From Pseudomonas rhizophila (GTDB taxonomy: Bacteria; Pseudomonadota; Gammaproteobacteria; Pseudomonadales; Pseudomonadaceae): a stretch of DNA of 64,000 bases. Below the pieces are notes generated by a model. It saw only the letters and a list, made by a program, of their open reading frames with translations, made no database searches and was not told the DNA's origin. Location of the stretch: NCBI RefSeq assembly GCF_003033885.1, contig NZ_CP024081.1, positions 5,391,178 through 5,455,177 of the forward strand, given 5' to 3'. Positions 50,704 through 60,470 of the stretch are shown one piece after another. Positions within the stretch are counted from its first letter, which is position 1, and each line of letters begins with the position of its first letter. The translations under genes were made by a program, and so were the position numbers.

Positions 50704-50818
50704 GTATTGCTCCTTTTGAGAGTTTTGTTTTCACCCGCCAGTCGCTCCGGAATGTTCCGTTATCCGTCACCCTCGCCTTTTGGGCGGTGGATGCCTTGGC
50801 ACGCTGGCGGTTTTTTGA

Positions 50819-52342
50819 TCAATTCAAATTCGGTAAGGCGTTGTGCAACACGGCTGGATCTTTAAGCAGCGCGGCAGCGCTGGCGATGTCCGGCGCCAGC
50901 CAGCGGTCCTGGTCGTAGGCCGGCACATGCTCACGCAGCAGTTTCCAGGCAACGTCAGTGCCGGCACCGAAGCGTTGCGTCTTGAGAAACTCAAAAGCCT
51001 GGGCGGCCAGCAGGTATTCGATGGCGAGGATCTGCGTGCAGTTTTCCAACGCCCGGTGCAGCTTCAGGGCGGCGTTGGTGCCCATGCTCAGGTGATCTTC
51101 CTGCAAGCCCGAGGTGACAAAGTTGTCGAGCACCGCCGGCTGGGCCAGCTGGCGATTTTCCGCACACAGCGACGCGGCGACGTATTGCACGATCATCATC
51201 CCCGAATTTACCCCGGGGTTGGCCACCAGAAAGGCCGGCAGGCCGCTGACGTGGGGGTTGATCAAACGGTCGAGACGACGTTCGGCGATGGAGCCGATTT
51301 CGGCCATGGCAATCGCCAGCAGATCCGCCGCCAAAGCCACCGACTGACCGTGGGGGTTGGCCTGGGACATGACCCGGAAGCTCTCGGGCGTGCCCAACAA
51401 CAGCGGGTTATCGGTGCTGGCGTTGAGTTCGGTTTCGATCTGTTGCCGGGCATGGGCCAGTTGGTCGCGAGCGGCACCGTGGACCTGAGGAATAGAGCGG
51501 ATGCTCAACGCATCCTGGGTGCGAATGCCCAGGCTCGAAGCGATGACTTCGCTGCCGTCCAACAGTGCCCGCAAGTTGACGCCGACCTGTTGCATGCCAG
51601 GGTGCGGCTTGAGGGCGATGATCTGGGCATCGAACGCCGCGATCTGCCCGCGCTGGGCCTCGAAGCTCATGGCGCCGATCACGTCGGCCCATTGCAGCAG
51701 CCGCGTCGCATCGGCCAGGGCCAGGCAACTGAGGCCGGTCATGCACGGCGTGCCGTTGACCAGGCACAAACCGTCCTTGGCCCCCAGTTGCACCGGTTGC
51801 AAGCCCTCTGCGGCCAGAGCCTGTTGCGCCGAGACGATTTGCCCGCGATAGCTGACATTGCCAACGCCCAACAACGCGATGCTTATATGGGCCATGTGGG
51901 TCAGGTAGCCCACCGAACCCTGGGACGGCACTTGCGGGGTGATGCCGCGATTGAGCAGCGCCAGCAGGGCTTCGACCACCCGGCGATGAATGCCGGACTT
52001 GCCCTGGCTGTAGTTGAGGATGGCCGCGCAGACAATCGCCCGGGTCTGTTCATCGGCCAGCGGCGCGCCAACGCCACAGGCATGGCTGAGCAGTGTGTTG
52101 CGCGACAATTGGCTGAGCTGTTCGTCCTTGAGCGAGACATTGCACAGGGCACCCAGGCCGGTGTTGACGCCATAAGCGCGCTCGCCGCTTTCGACGATGC
52201 GCTGGACGATGGCCTGGGCATTGTCGATCCGCGCCCAGGCCTGGGCCGACAGCTCAAGCTCGGCACCGAAGCGGGCGACCGCGACCACATCCTGCCAACG
52301 CAACGGCGCGTCGGCGATTACGATTTTTTCAGCCTGGGACAT
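50819..52342 (-). CDS. hutH1: HutH1: histidase homologue without the MIO triad
   Basis: 507 residues, clearly of the aromatic ammonia-lyase family (RAYGVNTGLGAL with the Tyr, then LSHACGVG). At the MIO place it reads VPSQGSVGYLTHMAHIS, lacking Ala-Ser-Gly and three residues shorter than HutH. Without MIO the ammonia elimination should not work, so the role is open. Both ATGs are possible; I chose 52342 (MSQAEKIV) after GAGGTTGAAG. The gap after it and hutV holds a REP pair. Confidence 0.85.
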   Translation of the reverse strand: MSQAEKIVIADAPLRWQDVVAVARFGAELELSAQAWARIDNAQAIVQRIVESGERAYGVNTGLGALCNVSLKDEQLSQLSRNTLLSHACGVGAPLADEQTRAIVCAAILNYSQGKSGIHRRVVEALLALLNRGITPQVPSQGSVGYLTHMAHISIALLGVGNVSYRGQIVSAQQALAAEGLQPVQLGAKDGLCLVNGTPCMTGLSCLALADATRLLQWADVIGAMSFEAQRGQIAAFDAQIIALKPHPGMQQVGVNLRALLDGSEVIASSLGIRTQDALSIRSIPQVHGAARDQLAHARQQIETELNASTDNPLLLGTPESFRVMSQANPHGQSVALAADLLAIAMAEIGSIAERRLDRLINPHVSGLPAFLVANPGVNSGMMIVQYVAASLCAENRQLAQPAVLDNFVTSGLQEDHLSMGTNAALKLHRALENCTQILAIEYLLAAQAFEFLKTQRFGAGTDVAWKLLREHVPAYDQDRWLAPDIASAAALLKDPAVLHNALPNLN

Positions 52343-52391
52343 CTTCAACCTCATGCCTATAACCTGAACATTGATGCAGCTTTACCGGCGC

Positions 52392-52490
52392 CATCGCGAG
52401 CAGGCTCGCTCCCACAGGGATTTGCTTTGGACACAAAATGGGGTGAACAAAAAAGACCCCATTGTGGGAGCGAGCCTGCTCGCGATGGGA
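52392..52490. repeat. REP inverted pair between hutV and hutH1
   Basis: Facing REP cores in the 171-base gap. Confidence 0.85.
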
Positions 52491-52513
52491 GCAGCCCAGC
52501 CACCACAAATCCC

Positions 52514-53340
<827 letters not shown>

Positions 53341-53344
<4 letters not shown>

Positions 53345-54192
53345 TTGCTCACCTCATGCCGAGGACGACCATAGGCCTGGGTAATGCGGTCGATGACCAC
53401 GGCGAGAATCACGATCGCCAGCCCGGCTTCCAGGCCGCGTCCGACGTTGAGGGTCTGGATGCCCACCAGCACATCTTCGCCCAGGCCACGGGCGCCGATC
53501 ATCGAAGCGATGACGACCATCGACAGGGCCATCATGGTGGTCTGGTTGATCCCGGCCATGATGCTTGGCAGGGCCAGGGGCAGTTGCACGCCGAACAGCT
53601 GTTGCCAACGGTTGGCGCCGAAGGCATTGATGGCTTCCATCACTTCGCCGTCCACCTGGCGAATGCCCAGGTCGGTCAGACGAATCAATGGCGGCGCGGC
53701 GTAGATCACCGTGGCGAAAATCGCCGGGACCTTGCCCAGGCCAAACAGCATCAATACCGGAATCAGGTACACGAAGCTCGGCATGGTTTGCATGATGTCC
53801 AACAACGGCATCAACACCGAACGCAGGCGATTGCTGCGGGCCGAGAGGATGCCCAGCGGAATGCCGATCAACACCGAAATAAATGTCGCCACCAGCATCA
53901 GGGCGAGGGTCTGCATCAGTTTGTCCCACAGGCCCACCGCGCCCACCAGGAACAGCAGGCCGACAATCACCGCCGTGGTCGCGACCTTGCGGGTGGCGTG
54001 CCAGGCAATGCCGCCGACGATGGCCAGCATCAACCACCAGGGTGCCATGCGCAGCAGGCCTTCGAGGTTGACGATGGCCCACAGCAAGGTGTCGGAAATG
54101 TGCCGGAACACATCGCCGTAGTTGGTCACCAGGGAGTCGACCCAACTGTTGACCCAGTCGGCGATAGAGAAGGTAAAGCTTTCGGGAAACAT
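53341..54192 (-). CDS. hutW: ABC transporter permease for histidine
   Basis: 283 residues, with about six hydrophobic helices, and a ProW-type N-terminus of about 60 residues. [48 protein letters not shown] includes the EAA loop contacting the ATPase. It overlaps hutV by 4 bases and follows hutX by 70 bases, with a stable hairpin between. Confidence 0.93.
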
Positions 54193-54226
54193 AAGAGACT
54201 CTCGATCAAGTGGATGCAGTGAACGT

Positions 54227-54252
54227 CCCGGCCAGCCCTAGGGTTGGCCGGG
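54227..54252 (-). promoter_or_regulatory. Hairpin between hutX and hutW
   Basis: CCCGGCCA/TGGCCGGG stem, no T-run. It probably protects or attenuates the transcript so the binding protein is made in excess over the permease. Inferred. Confidence 0.55.
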
Positions 54253-54262
54253 TGTATTCGAC

Positions 54263-55231
54263 CTACAGAGCCGCGTCGATTTTTTTGGCCGCGTCTTCAC
54301 TGACCCAGGCGTGCCAGACTTCAGGATGTTCCTTCAGGAAGATCTTCGCCAGTTTCGGCGACTCGATCCGCTCCTTGGCCATGCGCCCGAGGTTCTGGTT
54401 CAGGATATCGATGGGCAGATTGACCTTTTCCAGCACCGCCACCAGTTCAGGCGCTTCGTCGTGGAAGGTCTTGGACAGGCCGACTTTGATGGTCACGCTT
54501 TTGTCCACGCCCGGTTTTTCTTCCAGTTTCACCAGGTCCACCTGACCCATGAGCGGGGTTGGCGACCAGTAGTAGAACAGGATCGGCTCGCCGCGCTTGT
54601 AGCTCGACAGCACCGCCGCATCCAGGGCCGGACCGGTGCCGGGGCGGAAGTTGGTGTAGGTTTTTTCCAGGCCATAGCTTTTCAGCATTTCGCTGTTGTC
54701 CAGCTCACAGGTCCAGCCGGCCGGGCAGTTGTAGAAGCGGCCCTTGGATGGCTCTTCCTGGTCCTTGAACACAGCGGCGTACTGGCCCAGGTCGGCGATG
54801 TTCTTCAGGCCCGGCGCCTTGGCTTCAAGCTTACGCTTGGCGTCACCCTCGATCACATAGCGCGGCACGTACCAGCCTTCGATGGCACCCACCACCGGGG
54901 CGCCGACACCGACGACCTTGCCGGCCTTCTCGGCCTTGTTCCAGACTTCACTGCGACCGACCCATTCTTCGGCGAACACCTGAATATCGTTGCTGCTCAA
55001 GGCGTTCTCCATGGTGATGGAGTTGCCTGGCAGACTGTCGGTCTTGCAGCCGTAGCCTTTTTCCAGCACCACTTGCATGACGTCGGTCAGCAACATGCCG
55101 CTTTCCCAGTTCAGACCGGCGAATTTCACCGGCTTGCCCGACTCGCACCAACCCGCCGCTTGCGTGGCGCCGGCACTGGCCAGCAGGCCCATGCAAAGCA
55201 ATGTGGTCAGCAGGGTCTTGTTCGATTTCAT
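54263..55231 (-). CDS. hutX: Histidine ABC transporter binding protein
   Basis: 322 residues; signal peptide MKSNKTLLTTLLCMGLLASAGATQA, cut before AGWCESGKPVKF. An OpuAC-type fold with paired Cys (WCESG; GYGCKTD; NCPAGWTCEL). First gene of the hutXWV set. The fold is shared with betaine binding proteins; the histidine assignment rests on its hut position. Confidence 0.9.
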   Translation of the reverse strand: MKSNKTLLTTLLCMGLLASAGATQAAGWCESGKPVKFAGLNWESGMLLTDVMQVVLEKGYGCKTDSLPGNSITMENALSSNDIQVFAEEWVGRSEVWNKAEKAGKVVGVGAPVVGAIEGWYVPRYVIEGDAKRKLEAKAPGLKNIADLGQYAAVFKDQEEPSKGRFYNCPAGWTCELDNSEMLKSYGLEKTYTNFRPGTGPALDAAVLSSYKRGEPILFYYWSPTPLMGQVDLVKLEEKPGVDKSVTIKVGLSKTFHDEAPELVAVLEKVNLPIDILNQNLGRMAKERIESPKLAKIFLKEHPEVWHAWVSEDAAKKIDAAL

Positions 55232-55300
55232 TATGTGACGCTCCTAATCAGTGAATTGGCTTACGGCAGTCAAGAGGCATCCAGCCCTGTCAACATCCCA

Positions 55301-56767
55301 TCAGGCCGCTTGGATGCGACCCGCCCTGCTCGGTTGTGCGTCAACCGCGTCCTGCTCGACCGGCAGGATCAATTGATCGGGTACAGCGCTGTGCCACTTC
55401 CTGGCGGCGAGGTAATACAGCACCGCCGGAACCACCAGGCCGATGATCCAGGAAATATCCACACCACCCATGGCTTCCACCAGCGGACCGGTATAGAACT
55501 TGGTGGCGATGAACGGCAGTTGAACCAGTACACCGAAGACATAGACGCTGATACCAAGGGCATTCCAACGACCGTAGCGACCGTTCGGGTCGGCCAGCGC
55601 CGGCACGTCATAGCGCTCGCGAGTGATGCAGTAGTAGTCCACCAGATTGATCGCGCTCCAAGGCGTAAAGAACGCCAGCAAGAACAGGATGAAAGACTTG
55701 AACGCACCGAGGAACGAGTGCTGACCGAGCAGCGCGATCAGGGTCGCCGCGCCGACGATGACCAGCACGAAGCCTAGACGCTGCAAGCGCGTGACGTTCA
55801 GGTGACCCCGAAAACCACTGATGATGGTCGCAATGCACATGAAGCTGCCGTAGGAGTTCAGCGTGGAGATAGTGACCTTGCCGAACGCGATGCTGAAGTA
55901 CAGCAGCGCAGCGGTGGCACCGGTACCACCCAGACCAACGATGTAGGCCACTTCGTGACCCGCGAACTGCCCATTGGCCGAGGCGGCGGCAAACACGCCG
56001 AGGATCATCGCCACCTGCGCGCCGATGACTGAACCTGCGCCTGCGGCAAAAAAGGTTTTCACCGAGGAAGTCTTGCTCGGCAGGTAACGCGAATAGTCCG
56101 CCACGTAGGGGCCGAAGGCGATCTGCCAGGAAGCCGCGAGAGACACCGCAAGCAGGAAACTGCTCCAGCTGAAATGGCGGATTTGCAGGAGTGCGCCAAC
56201 GTCCGTCTGGCTCATCAGGCGAGCGAACAGGTAAACAAAGGCGATCACACCAATGACGCTGGCGACACGGCCAATGAAGTGAATCACCCGATAACCGAGC
56301 ACCGTGACCAGCACGATGGTACTGGCGAAAATGAGGATGCCGACACTGTCGCTGACACCAAACAACTGGCCCAGCGCCTGGCCGGAAAGCACGGTTCCGG
56401 TTGCGGTGAAACCCAGGTACATCAGGCACACCAGCACGATCGGGATAGCCGCGCCGTACACACCAAACTGCACCCGGCTGGAGATCATCTGCGGCAGGCC
56501 AAGCTTGGGCCCTTGCGCGGCATGCAACGCCATGACGCCACCGCCGAGCAGTTGGCCGATCAGCAAACCGATCAACGACCAGAACACATCACCACCCAGC
56601 ACCACCGCCAATGCGCCGGTGACAATGGCAGTGATTTGTAGGTTGGCACCCATCCAGAGGGTGAACTGGCTCAACAATCGGCCGTGTCTCTCCGCTTCCG
56701 GTATGTAGTCGATCGAGCGCTTCTCGATCAACGGCTTGCTGCTTGCGCGTGTGCGGGTGACGGCCAT
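55301..56767 (-). CDS. hutT: NCS1 permease, probable urocanate transporter
   Basis: 488 residues, about twelve helices, cytosine/purine permease family (NCS1). Signature text includes GANLQITAIVTGALAV and PWSAINLVDYYCI. Lies between hutU and hutXWV. From memory the SBW25 HutTu in this place carries urocanate, so that is the best call, but histidine or an unrelated base cannot be excluded from sequence. Confidence 0.85.
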   Translation of the reverse strand: MAVTRTRASSKPLIEKRSIDYIPEAERHGRLLSQFTLWMGANLQITAIVTGALAVVLGGDVFWSLIGLLIGQLLGGGVMALHAAQGPKLGLPQMISSRVQFGVYGAAIPIVLVCLMYLGFTATGTVLSGQALGQLFGVSDSVGILIFASTIVLVTVLGYRVIHFIGRVASVIGVIAFVYLFARLMSQTDVGALLQIRHFSWSSFLLAVSLAASWQIAFGPYVADYSRYLPSKTSSVKTFFAAGAGSVIGAQVAMILGVFAAASANGQFAGHEVAYIVGLGGTGATAALLYFSIAFGKVTISTLNSYGSFMCIATIISGFRGHLNVTRLQRLGFVLVIVGAATLIALLGQHSFLGAFKSFILFLLAFFTPWSAINLVDYYCITRERYDVPALADPNGRYGRWNALGISVYVFGVLVQLPFIATKFYTGPLVEAMGGVDISWIIGLVVPAVLYYLAARKWHSAVPDQLILPVEQDAVDAQPSRAGRIQAA

Positions 56768-56810
56768 GGTTCAACCTCTGTGGATTGTCCTAGTTCGAGC
56801 GTTGCTTTTT

Positions 56811-56900
56811 TGTGGGAGCGAGCCTGCTCGCGATGGCGGCCTATCAGCCAACACAAGTGTTGAATGTGCCGGCCACATCGCGAGCAAGCTCGCTCCCACA
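56811..56900. repeat. REP inverted pair between hutU and the permease gene
   Basis: Facing REP cores; the interior ATCAGCCAACACAAGTGTTG is close to that of the pair after hutF. Confidence 0.85.
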
Positions 56901-56912
56901 TGGGCTCCGGGG

Positions 56913-58601
56913 TTACTTGCCGGTGATCATCGGCAGGTTCAGCCCCTGTTCCTTGGCGCAATCAATCGCGATCTGATAGCCAGCATCAGCATGGCGCATC
57001 ACCCCAGTACCCGGATCGTTGTGCAGCACGCGGGCAATTCGCTCGGCCGCTTCGTCGGTGCCGTCGCAGACAATGACCATGCCCGAATGCTGGGAGAAGC
57101 CCATGCCGACGCCGCCGCCATGGTGCAGCGACACCCAGGTCGCGCCGCTGGCGGTGTTGAGCAAGGCGTTGAGCAACGGCCAATCGGACACGGCATCGGA
57201 ACCGTCCTGCATGGCTTCGGTTTCGCGGTTGGGGCTGGCCACGGAACCGGAGTCCAGGTGGTCGCGGCCGATCACGATAGGGGCCGACAATTCGCCGCTG
57301 CGCACCATTTCGTTGAACGCCAGGCCCAGCTTGGCACGCTGGCCCAGGCCGACCCAGCAGATACGCGCCGGCAGACCCTGGAAGCTGATGCGCTCGCGGG
57401 CCATGTCCAGCCAGTTGTGCAGATGGGCGTCGTCGGGGATCAGTTCCTTGACCTTGGCGTCGGTCTTGTAGATGTCCTGCGGGTCGCCCGACAGCGCAGC
57501 CCAGCGGAACGGACCGATGCCACGGCAGAACAGCGGACGGATATACGCCGGCACGAACCCTGGGAAATCGAAGGCATTTTCGACGCCCTCTTCCTGGGCC
57601 ATCTGACGGATGTTGTTGCCGTAGTCGAAGGTCGGCACGCCCATTTTCTGGAAGGCCAGCATGGCTTTGACGTGGACGGCCATCGATTGTTTGGCCGCTT
57701 TGACCACGGCAGCAGGCTCAGTCTTGGCGCGGGCGCGGTACTCGTCCCAGGTCCAGCCGGCCGGCAGGTAACCGTTGAGCGGGTCGTGGGCGCTGGTCTG
57801 GTCGGTGACCATGTCCGGGCGCACACCGCGACGGACCATTTCCGGCAGGATTTCGGCGGCGTTGCCACAGAGCGCGATGGAGATCGCCTTGCCTTCTGCG
57901 GTGTATTTCTCGATACGGGCCAGGGCGTCGTCCAGATCAGTGGCCTGTTCGTCGACATAACGAGTCTTGAGGCGGAAATCGATGCTCACCTGCTGGCATT
58001 CGATGTTCAGCGAGCAAGCACCGGCCAGGGTCGCGGCCAACGGCTGCGCACCGCCCATGCCGCCCAGGCCGGCCGTGAGGACCCAGCGCCCCTTGAGGTT
58101 GGCGTCGTAATGCTGGCGACCGGCCTCGACGAAGGTCTCGTAGGTGCCTTGGACGATGCCCTGGCTGCCGATGTAGATCCAGCTGCCGGCGGTCATCTGG
58201 CCGTACATGGCCAGGCCCTTGGCGTCCAGTTCGTTGAAGTGTTCCCAACTGGCCCAGTGCGGCACCAGGTTGGAGTTGGCGATCAACACGCGAGGAGCGT
58301 TGCTGTGGGTTTTGAACACGCCCACCGGCTTGCCGGATTGCACCAGCAGGGTTTCGTCGTCGTTGAGGTTGGTCAGGCTTTCGACGATCTTGTCGTAGCA
58401 CTCCCAGTTACGCGCCGCACGGCCGATGCCACCGTAAACCACCAGTTCCTTGGGGTTCTCGGCCACTTCCGGGTCGAGGTTGTTCATCAACATGCGCAGC
58501 GGCGCTTCGGTCAGCCAGCTCTTGGCGGTCAGGGTGTTACCGCGTGGGGCACGGATTTCAACGTCACGGTATTTTTCGGGTTTGCGGGTAGCGTCGGTCA
58601 C
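56913..58601 (-). CDS. hutU: Urocanate hydratase
   Basis: 562 residues from a GTG with GAGGAG 8 bases upstream. NAD is a tightly held electrophilic cofactor; [17 protein letters not shown] is its binding loop, and the conserved Cys and Tyr region [23 protein letters not shown] is visible. It hydrates urocanate to imidazolonepropionate. First gene of the large hut transcript, behind a sigma-54-type promoter and HutC site. Confidence 0.97.
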   Translation of the reverse strand: MTDATRKPEKYRDVEIRAPRGNTLTAKSWLTEAPLRMLMNNLDPEVAENPKELVVYGGIGRAARNWECYDKIVESLTNLNDDETLLVQSGKPVGVFKTHSNAPRVLIANSNLVPHWASWEHFNELDAKGLAMYGQMTAGSWIYIGSQGIVQGTYETFVEAGRQHYDANLKGRWVLTAGLGGMGGAQPLAATLAGACSLNIECQQVSIDFRLKTRYVDEQATDLDDALARIEKYTAEGKAISIALCGNAAEILPEMVRRGVRPDMVTDQTSAHDPLNGYLPAGWTWDEYRARAKTEPAAVVKAAKQSMAVHVKAMLAFQKMGVPTFDYGNNIRQMAQEEGVENAFDFPGFVPAYIRPLFCRGIGPFRWAALSGDPQDIYKTDAKVKELIPDDAHLHNWLDMARERISFQGLPARICWVGLGQRAKLGLAFNEMVRSGELSAPIVIGRDHLDSGSVASPNRETEAMQDGSDAVSDWPLLNALLNTASGATWVSLHHGGGVGMGFSQHSGMVIVCDGTDEAAERIARVLHNDPGTGVMRHADAGYQIAIDCAKEQGLNLPMITGK

Positions 58602-58703
58602 AGCAAGAACTCCTCAGCGATCAATCCAGACCAGCCCAGGCAATGGGCGCGATTTCCAGGCACGTTACGTTGAGCAATGGTGACTCATACGCATACGTCT
58701 TTA

Positions 58704-58717
58704 CTTGTATGTACAAG
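58704..58717. promoter_or_regulatory. HutC operator before hutU
   Basis: Perfect dyad CTTGTA-TG-TACAAG containing TGTA-N2-TACA, the form recorded for HutC sites. It lies just downstream of the -12 box, around the expected transcription start. Confidence 0.8.
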
Positions 58718-58721
58718 CATA

Positions 58722-58738
58722 TGCAATCAGGCGGCCAA
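58722..58738 (-). promoter_or_regulatory. Sigma-54-type promoter of hutU
   Basis: On the minus strand TTGGCCGCCTGATTGCA: GG and GC elements 12 bases apart with TTGC at -12. Matches the sigma-54 plan; hutU in Pseudomonas is known to be sigma-54-dependent (CbrB/NtrC). Confidence 0.75.
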
Positions 58739-58931
58739 CTTGATGAATGCGCGCCCAAGGAAAACGACGAGCATGGTTGTGAGTCCCGTAATTAAAGGGC
58801 TCTAGCGGAAAATGAAATTTCTGAAGGGGATTTTTGGTACTGGAAGGAAGGGCCAATAAAGCGTGGCGTTGCGCCACGCTGGGGCATTCGGTAACAAGTT
58901 GGTGCGAGTAGAAGGAACAACGATCAGGCTT

Positions 58932-59028
58932 TTGTGGCGAGGGGGCTTGCTCCCGCTGGGGTGCGAAGCAGCCCTATATTTTTTGCGACTGCTGCGCAGT
59001 CGAGCGGGAGCGAGCTCCCTCGCCACAA
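58932..59028. repeat. Second-family inverted repeat upstream of hutU
   Basis: Outer arms TTGTGGCGAGGG and CCCTCGCCACAA with inner GAGCGGGAGC-type arms; related in the outer arms to the repeat at 28345-28492. Confidence 0.7.
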
Positions 59029-59046
59029 TGGCCTACACGTCTGAGG

Positions 59047-59619
59047 TCAGTGAGCAGTCAGCTCGATCACACAGCACTGGCCAGCAGTTGATATCTCCAG
59101 CAATCCGGTGTTACCGCTCAGTTGCAGGCAGTCATAAAGCCCCAGTGCCTCGACAGCCGTATCAATCTTGACCCTCAGCGTCGGAGCCGCACTGAACACC
59201 AACACCGTCCCCGCCTCACTGAAAAACCGCTGCTGGCCGCCCATCCACTGCAACCGCGCGCGGTAACGCAGTGGCGCGTAGATCAGGTTGAAATCACGAA
59301 TCGGCCCGCCCAGCAACGTGCAGTGCACATGGCTCTCGCCGTTGAATGCAAAAGGGTCCAGCGGATGCAAAGCCCGCGTAACCTGACCATCGACGTTCAG
59401 CGTCATGCCGTCACCCTGCAAGACACTGATGACCCGCTCGTAACCGGCGAAGCTGGAAAAGCCACCCGACTCAGCAATATCGGCAATCGACAGGCGCCAG
59501 CCGAAACCGTCCAGGCCGGTACCCGCATCACGGGTAATTTCTTCGGTGCTGCCGCCGCCGTTTTTCCATGGCATGCGTGGATAATCGGCGGCGCGCAGAA
59601 CTTTCATCTGCTTGATCAT
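59047..59619 (-). CDS. hutD: HutD, cupin-like hut accessory protein
   Basis: 190 residues. MPWKNGGGSTEEI near the start and the DGFGWRLSIADI segment are hallmarks of HutD, a bicupin-like protein that is thought to act as a governor of hut expression, possibly by binding formylglutamate. The ATG overlaps the hutC stop by 4 bases, so hutC and hutD are coupled. Confidence 0.93.
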   Translation of the reverse strand: MIKQMKVLRAADYPRMPWKNGGGSTEEITRDAGTGLDGFGWRLSIADIAESGGFSSFAGYERVISVLQGDGMTLNVDGQVTRALHPLDPFAFNGESHVHCTLLGGPIRDFNLIYAPLRYRARLQWMGGQQRFFSEAGTVLVFSAAPTLRVKIDTAVEALGLYDCLQLSGNTGLLEISTAGQCCVIELTAH

Positions 59620-60365
59620 TTATGAAAGCGTCCTTCCAGACGATGACGGGAACCGGGGTGAATCAGGCGCGCGGCGGTTACCGGCTGACGCCCCGACCAG
59701 GTGCGGCGGCGAATCAACAGGCATGGCTCGCCCCGTTCGATCTGCAGCAGCTTGCACTCGCTCGCCTCAGCGAGAATCGCTTCAACCACGTGCTCGCCTT
59801 CGGTCAGCGGCGCAACCTGGTTGAGGTAGGCGTAGGGCGTTTGCAGGGTGAAGTCCTGCTTGAGGTAGTCCGGGGCCACCAGGGCATTGACGAAACGGTC
59901 CTCGATTTGCACGGGGATGTCGTTTTCGAAATGAACGATCAGCGAATGGAATACCTTCTGGCCTTCGCGCATGTCCAGGGCCAGGGCGCGCTCGGAACCG
60001 GCGGCCTCCTCCTCCAGCGTGATGACCTTGCACGTATGGCGGTGGCCTCGGGAGGCGATCTCGTCGGCAATGTTATGCACTTCGAACAACGCCGACTGGC
60101 TCTTGGGCTCGGCCACGAAGGTGCCGACGCCCTGCATGCGCACCAACAGGCCGTCGGCGGTCATCTCACGCAGGGCACGATTGATGGTCATGCGGCTGAA
60201 ACCCAGTTGGCTGACCAGTTCGCTTTCCGACGGCACGCGGTAATGCGGCGGCCAGTTTCCACTGTCGATCTGCTGGGTGATCATCTGTTTGACGCGGGCG
60301 TACAAGGGCGCCGGACTGTCGCCCATGTTTGCGGCCAGCGGCGGTTTGGCAGGCGGAGTCGGCAC
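59616..60365 (-). CDS. hutC: GntR-family repressor of histidine utilisation
   Basis: 249 residues from a GTG with AAGGAACC upstream. The GntR winged helix is at about residues 20-88 (VPSESELVSQLGFSRMTINRALREMTADGLLVRMQGVGTFVA) and the UTRA effector domain follows. Urocanate is the inducer. Divergent from hutF with a dyad site in the 105-base gap; another site precedes hutU. Confidence 0.95.
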   Translation of the reverse strand: MPTPPAKPPLAANMGDSPAPLYARVKQMITQQIDSGNWPPHYRVPSESELVSQLGFSRMTINRALREMTADGLLVRMQGVGTFVAEPKSQSALFEVHNIADEIASRGHRHTCKVITLEEEAAGSERALALDMREGQKVFHSLIVHFENDIPVQIEDRFVNALVAPDYLKQDFTLQTPYAYLNQVAPLTEGEHVVEAILAEASECKLLQIERGEPCLLIRRRTWSGRQPVTAARLIHPGSRHRLEGRFHK

Positions 60366-60430
60366 GGCGGTTCCTTGTTCTGCAAAAGAAGGGTGCTAGC
60401 TTGCCGGAGTTTACCGGGCAGGCAAACGTC

Positions 60431-60446
60431 TGTATATGTATATACA
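60431..60446. promoter_or_regulatory. HutC operator between hutC and hutF
   Basis: Perfect dyad TGTATAT-GT-ATATACA, which includes TGTATATACA (TGTA-N2-TACA) at 60437-60446. It should repress hutF and autoregulate hutC. Confidence 0.8.
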
Positions 60447-60470
60447 AATTACGCACGATGAGGTTGAACC

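Larger units (their letters stand above)
58602..59046. other. 445-base gap between hutD and hutU
   Basis: Holds the HutC site and sigma-54-type promoter of hutU near 58704-58738 and an inverted repeat of the second family at 58932-59028. The middle (58740-58930) is AT-rich without a gene; an enhancer site for a sigma-54 activator is expected there but I cannot point to it. Confidence 0.55.

Noticed and set aside
50819..52342. HutH1 as a pseudogene
   Set aside because: The frame is full length and the family's other motifs are kept; only the MIO site is altered, so altered function is the better reading.
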